Shown in pieces: positions 12,899-16,172 of a DNA stretch of 16,172 nt. Within the stretch, counting starts at the first letter, position 1; every line of letters begins with the position of its first letter. Made by a program: the position numbers and the translations under genes. The notes beneath the pieces are model-generated. The model saw only the letters and a list, made by a program, of their open reading frames with translations. It was not told the origin of the DNA and ran no database searches. Location: contig JAVXTH010000032.1 in the NCBI GenBank assembly GCA_036642795.1, positions 1 through 16,172 of the forward strand, written 5' to 3'. This DNA comes from JAVXTH01 sp036642795 (GTDB taxonomy: Bacteria; Bacillota_I; Bacilli_A; Erysipelotrichales; Erysipelotrichaceae).

Positions 12899-13480
12899 AT
12901 GAAATTATATCCGCAAATACGAAATTTGATGTTAATTATTTTAGGAAATTTATTGATTGCAATCGCTAGTGGTGTATTCATCTTACCCAACCATATTGTC
13001 AGTGGTGGAGTAAATGGAATTGCACTTGTCTTACAACCAATCTTTCATTTGCCAACCCAAACAATGATCAATATTCTAATTGGTATTACATTTGTTGCCG
13101 GATTTTTATTTTTAGGAAAAGCTTTTGCTTGTAAAACAATCATTAGTTCCCTAATTTATCCAATATTTTTAGATGTTATTTTGCGCTTTGTTCCAGCCTT
13201 TTCCTATAATATGATCATCGCAACTATCGTGAGTGGAATTATGGTTGGAATTGGAATTGGACTTGTATTACGAGCAGGAGCAAGTACCGGAGGTATGGAC
13301 ATACCACCCATTATTATTAATAAGTTCACTGGTTTTAGTATAAGCAAATCGGTATTTATTATGGATTCTACGACTGTAATCCTAGGCTTTGTCTTTTATG
13401 GTTGGAAAGTTGTTTTACTAGGATTGTTATCCGTGTTTTTATGTTCGAAATCACTTGAATATACGTTAGTAGCGAAGTAG
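12899..13480 (+). CDS. YitT-family (DUF161) membrane protein, lacking the C-terminal domain
   Basis: This 193-aa membrane protein has about five hydrophobic spans. Family marks are 'ASGVFILPNHIVSGGVNGIA' near residue 25 and 'LRAGASTGGMDIPPIIINK' near 125. Function is unknown, though the family looks transporter-like. Full-length YitT proteins are about 280 residues and end in a cytoplasmic DUF2179 domain; this one stops after the membrane part with 'YTLVAK', so it is a short form. ATG 12899 is preferred because AGGTAGG lies six bases upstream; ATG 12872 has no ribosome site and overlaps a -10. No terminator follows, but the next gene has its own promoter. Confidence 0.85.
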   Translation: MKLYPQIRNLMLIILGNLLIAIASGVFILPNHIVSGGVNGIALVLQPIFHLPTQTMINILIGITFVAGFLFLGKAFACKTIISSLIYPIFLDVILRFVPAFSYNMIIATIVSGIMVGIGIGLVLRAGASTGGMDIPPIIINKFTGFSISKSVFIMDSTTVILGFVFYGWKVVLLGLLSVFLCSKSLEYTLVAK

Positions 13481-13491
13481 CCTATAAATAT

Positions 13492-13519
13492 TTGTGTAAA
13501 TGAAACGCTATGCTATAAT
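13492..13519 (+). promoter_or_regulatory. Promoter of the GNAT gene
   Basis: TTGTGT (13492–13497), a 16-base spacer and a perfect extended -10 TGCTATAAT (hexamer 13514–13519). Confidence 0.75.
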
Positions 13520-13547
13520 ATAGGGAAAGAATAAAGGAGTGGCTAGA

Positions 13548-13991
13548 ATGAATACTGATATAAAAGTACGTAGGATTGAAATAGGGGATTATGCAGCGAT
13601 TCATCGTCTAAATGAGCAATTAGGTTATGACTATAATGAAAATAAAGTGTGTAAGCGAATTAGTTCATTGCTTGATAGTAGTAGTGATATTATGTTAGTA
13701 GTGGAATATCAGGGAAATGTTGTTGGTTATGTGCATGGTACACCATATGAAACACTATATGCGGATGAGTTAATGAATATCTTAGCGTTTGTTATTCAAG
13801 ATAAATATGATAGCAAAGAAGAAATTGCGAATCAATTATTAGAAAGATTTGAATGTGAGGCTAAACATTTCGGATATAATGGAGTTAGAATGACAGCGAA
13901 TAAAGAACGAAATCAAGCAGAACAATTTTTAAGCAAACATCAATTTGAATCTCATCGAGACTTAAAACATTATATTAAATACTTTCATTAG
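13548..13991 (+). CDS. GNAT-family acetyltransferase, acetyl-CoA motif degraded
   Basis: This 147-aa protein has the GNAT layout: 'VRRIEIGDYAAIHRLNEQLG' at the start, the central strand 'MLVVEYQGNVVGYVHG', and an end 'AEQFLSKHQFESHRDLKHYI' like the usual '..FY.k.GF......Y..' finish. GNAT enzymes move an acetyl group from acetyl-CoA to an amine; the substrate cannot be told here. The pyrophosphate-binding motif (Q/R-x-x-G-x-G/A) is expected after 'LAFVIQDKY', but the sequence reads DSKEEIANQLL with no glycine, so cofactor binding may be weak or lost. ATG 13548 is chosen because AAAGGAG lies eight bases upstream; GTG 13539 overlaps that site. Confidence 0.85.
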   Translation: MNTDIKVRRIEIGDYAAIHRLNEQLGYDYNENKVCKRISSLLDSSSDIMLVVEYQGNVVGYVHGTPYETLYADELMNILAFVIQDKYDSKEEIANQLLERFECEAKHFGYNGVRMTANKERNQAEQFLSKHQFESHRDLKHYIKYFH

Positions 13992-14018
13992 ATAATTCTT
14001 AGGAGTTATCTTTTTTTT
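13990..14018 (+). terminator. Intrinsic terminator after the GNAT gene
   Basis: AGATAATTC pairs with GAGTTATCT (9 bp, one G-U) around TTAG and is followed by T8. It overlaps the stop codon. Confidence 0.85.
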
Positions 14019-14020
14019 AA

Positions 14021-14036
14021 CCTATATAGATATAGG
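14021..14036 (+). promoter_or_regulatory. Inverted repeat covering the ABC operon ribosome site
   Basis: CCTATA-TAGA-TATAGG is a 6-bp stem with a four-base loop whose right arm contains the start of AGGTG (14034–14038), the ribosome site of the ABC gene. It could be an operator or an RNA hairpin limiting translation. No ordinary promoter is seen between the terminator and the gene. Confidence 0.45.
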
Positions 14037-14043
14037 TGATGTT

Positions 14044-14922
14044 ATGTTGAAAGTAGAAAAAATATCAAAATGGTATGATACGCAAAAAGGGATTGATCAA
14101 GTCAGTTTTAGTATTTCGAAAGGTAAAATATTAGGGATGCTCGGTAGTAATGGTAGTGGTAAAACCACTACTTTTCGAATCTTACTTGGCTTGCTTGAAC
14201 AAGACTCAGGTAGCATTACATATGAAGGAAAACCAATAGAAAAAGATAACAAAACATTATTTGGTTATTTGCCAGAAGAAAGAAGTATGTTACGTGATTT
14301 AAAAGTGAAGGATCAAATTCTTTATTTAGGTAAACTAAAAAAGATGCAACCAAGTAAATTAAATCAACAGTTAGATTATTGGTTACAATATTTAAATATT
14401 GAAGAATATAAGAATCGTAAGATCATTGAATTATCAAAAGGGAATCAACAAAAAGTACAGTTGATTTGTGCTTTAATTCATAATCCAGAGATTATTATTT
14501 TTGATGAACCTTTTAATGGTTTAGATATTGAAAATGTTGAACTTTTTCAAAAGGTTTTATTAAAACTAAAAAAAGAAAATAAAACCGTTCTTATATCTTC
14601 TCATCAATATAATACAATTGAGAATCTTTGTGATCGTATTATATATCTAAACAAAGGAGATACTTTATTACAAGGTGATTTAATTAAACTAAAGAAAAAA
14701 CATAAAATATGTTATCTTAATATATTTAGTGAAGATGAAATGTATCTTGGTGAGAATGATGGAATCATTGAAACTTATACAAATGGATCACGATTAATAA
14801 TAAAGTTAGAATCAAAAGAAAAAGGTTATCAAATGATCAAACGATTAATGAAAGCAGAAGTATCTGATTTTCGCTTAGAATTAGCTTCCTTAGCTGATAT
14901 TATAAAGGAGAAACTAAAATGA
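14044..14922 (+). CDS. ABC transporter ATP-binding protein (NatA/YhaQ type)
   Basis: This 292-aa cytoplasmic ATPase powers the permease encoded next to it. It shows Walker A GSNGSGKT (34–41), the family's 'GYLPEER' (74–80) in place of a canonical Q-loop, the signature LSKGN (130–134), Walker B IIIFDEP (150–156) with catalytic E155, the D-loop GLD, and the switch H187 in SSH. The last 80 residues form the C-terminal extension common in exporters of this type. B. subtilis relatives are YhaQ and NatA, linked to sodium or drug efflux; the substrate here is not known. Its stop codon overlaps the permease start (ATGA, 14919–14922). Confidence 0.93.
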   Translation: MLKVEKISKWYDTQKGIDQVSFSISKGKILGMLGSNGSGKTTTFRILLGLLEQDSGSITYEGKPIEKDNKTLFGYLPEERSMLRDLKVKDQILYLGKLKKMQPSKLNQQLDYWLQYLNIEEYKNRKIIELSKGNQQKVQLICALIHNPEIIIFDEPFNGLDIENVELFQKVLLKLKKENKTVLISSHQYNTIENLCDRIIYLNKGDTLLQGDLIKLKKKHKICYLNIFSEDEMYLGENDGIIETYTNGSRLIIKLESKEKGYQMIKRLMKAEVSDFRLELASLADIIKEKLK

Positions 14923-16172
14923 GAGAATTAGTTACATTTTCATTAAGAAGAAGATTCTTAAATAAGGCACAAATAACTTTGAATATCATAATGTTTGTGG
15001 TCATTGGTTGTGTATTCTTTGCGGATGGAATCATTGATCTAGTAAATCCAGATTTACTAGATGCACCAATTATTTACCTAAAAAATATGGATCATTATAC
15101 ACAAGATAAATTGATTCATGGGAAACAAGAAGGATTTTCTTTCAAAGTTTGGGAAAAACAAAAAGTAGAATCAACCAAACAATATATTTTAGAGTTTGAT
15201 AATGGTTATAAAATTCATTCACAATATCCGATGGATGAAATGAGCGTACAAAGTATTTCAGGTTTACTTACAAGCATTCATCAACTTGCCATACAAGAGG
15301 AAAGTGGAAAAGATAATCCAATCTTAATGGAATATTCAAGCAACTTAAAAGTCGTGAATAAGGTAAAAGAAAAAGATTTTGATGTATCAAGTGAAAAACA
15401 AAAATTAGTTTTTATGGTAATAACCGGTATCTATTTTATGATGTTGTCATTCGCAAGTAGTGCCGCAACCGAAGTTGTTTATGAGAAGTCGACAAAAACA
15501 TTAGAACTAATTCTTACCAGTGTTAGTGCCAATGTCCATTTTTTAAGTAAAATGATTGTTGGTTGGTTGGTGATTATGTTTCAATGTATCTTTACTTTAT
15601 CCTATGTATTCTTTTGGTTTGTTTTGCGTAATATCAAGGATGAAGGATTGGGTTTATTAGCGGCAGTAGATAAGCTTAAAATGTTTCCCATCAAAGGTAA
15701 AACCTTTCACATGGTACTTTCAAACATTAACTTAGAAGCAGACTTTGTCATAAATATAATCACAATCTTTCTATTCTTATTTGTTGGGATATTATTTATT
15801 CAATTAATTCTAGTTGTTCTTTCTAGTTTTATTTCAAACATGGAAGAAGCAGGAAATGTACAAGGACCCTTTTATTTGATTTTATTAGGTGTTTATTATT
15901 TAACTTTATCATTAAATACACCCTATCAAATGCAAGAAGGATTAGGTTTTATATTATCGTTTCTACCGTTCTTTTCAATGTTATTTATGCCGTGTCGCTT
16001 GTTGCTTTGTGAAATTGGTTGGAGTGAAATATTATTATCGTTCACGATTGCTGTTTCTGCCGTTGTGATTGTAATCAAAATGGGTGGACCACTCTATCAA
16101 AAAGGCGTCTTGGATTATTCAAATAAAGGCTTATTTAATATTTTGAAGAGCATTAAAAAAATGAGTAAAAAA
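14919..16172 (+). CDS. ABC-2 type permease (NatB/YhaP type), open at window end
   Basis: The frame starts at an ATG overlapping the stop codon of the ATPase gene, with AAGGAG ten bases upstream, and runs 418 codons to the last base without a stop. After one membrane span (about 20–45) comes an extracytoplasmic part (about 50–160), then a run of spans. The marker 'VVYEKSTKTLELILTSVSAN' follows the second span, as in ABC-2 exporters. B. subtilis YhaP is about 419 residues and the sequence ends with the family's 'GVLDYSNKGLF' and a lysine-rich tail, so only a few codons should be missing. It forms the membrane channel for the ATPase at 14044; direction is export by family, substrate unknown. Confidence 0.9.
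   Translation, partial: MRELVTFSLRRRFLNKAQITLNIIMFVVIGCVFFADGIIDLVNPDLLDAPIIYLKNMDHYTQDKLIHGKQEGFSFKVWEKQKVESTKQYILEFDNGYKIHSQYPMDEMSVQSISGLLTSIHQLAIQEESGKDNPILMEYSSNLKVVNKVKEKDFDVSSEKQKLVFMVITGIYFMMLSFASSAATEVVYEKSTKTLELILTSVSANVHFLSKMIVGWLVIMFQCIFTLSYVFFWFVLRNIKDEGLGLLAAVDKLKMFPIKGKTFHMVLSNINLEADFVINIITIFLFLFVGILFIQLILVVLSSFISNMEEAGNVQGPFYLILLGVYYLTLSLNTPYQMQEGLGFILSFLPFFSMLFMPCRLLLCEIGWSEILLSFTIAVSAVVIVIKMGGPLYQKGVLDYSNKGLFNILKSIKKMSKK

Overview
The window is low-GC DNA with strong AGGAGG-type ribosome sites and tightly packed genes, typical of a Firmicute. The order pth–mfd–spoVT–rqcP–yabP–yabQ–divIC is a shortened copy of the Bacillus/Clostridium sporulation and housekeeping cluster. The presence of spoVT, yabP and yabQ implies an endospore-former or a recent descendant. 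The base composition and the loss of fin, spoVB, yabN and yabR would suit an Erysipelotrichia-like lineage, but that placement is inference.

Layout. (1) 1–986: a minus-strand LytTR response regulator, then an intergenic region with a tandem 22-bp-spaced direct repeat that looks like a LytTR operator. (2) 987–1718: a plus-strand bactofilin (polymer-forming cytoskeletal protein) with its terminator. (3) 1735–8272: the conserved cluster, pth–mfd, then spoVT (with its own sigma-G-like promoter), rqcP, an oppositely oriented zinc-ribbon gene, yabP–yabQ (with a possible sigma-E-like promoter) and divIC. (4) 8263–10109: an accessory-looking divergent pair, an HNH nuclease on the minus strand and an AT-hook protein on the plus strand whose C-terminus may be a degenerate nuclease fold. 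(5) 10159–10944: a TPP riboswitch controlling thiT, with a readable antiterminator/terminator switch. (6) 10949–12633: gpmI with a perfect CcpA cre motif, a strong promoter and two matched palindromes. (7) 12642–12758: an unlisted 38-aa membrane micro-ORF on the minus strand. (8) 12868–16172: a YitT-family membrane protein, a GNAT acetyltransferase with a degraded acetyl-CoA motif, and an ABC ATPase plus permease of the NatA/NatB (YhaQ/YhaP) type. The permease is still open at the window edge.

How it fits together. Translation quality control (pth, rqcP), transcription-coupled repair (mfd), sporulation (spoVT, yabP, yabQ) and division (divIC) share one locus, but punctuation splits them. A hairpin plus forespore-type promoter isolates spoVT, and divIC has its own vegetative promoter. 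Thiamine uptake is controlled by TPP, and a glycolytic mutase is probably controlled by carbon status. The best candidates for something undescribed are the HNH/AT-hook pair, the LytTR–bactofilin operator, the micro-ORF, and the paired palindromes at the gpmI promoter.

No tRNA, rRNA, CRISPR array or insertion sequence was seen. No stretch over 300 bases lacks a gene.
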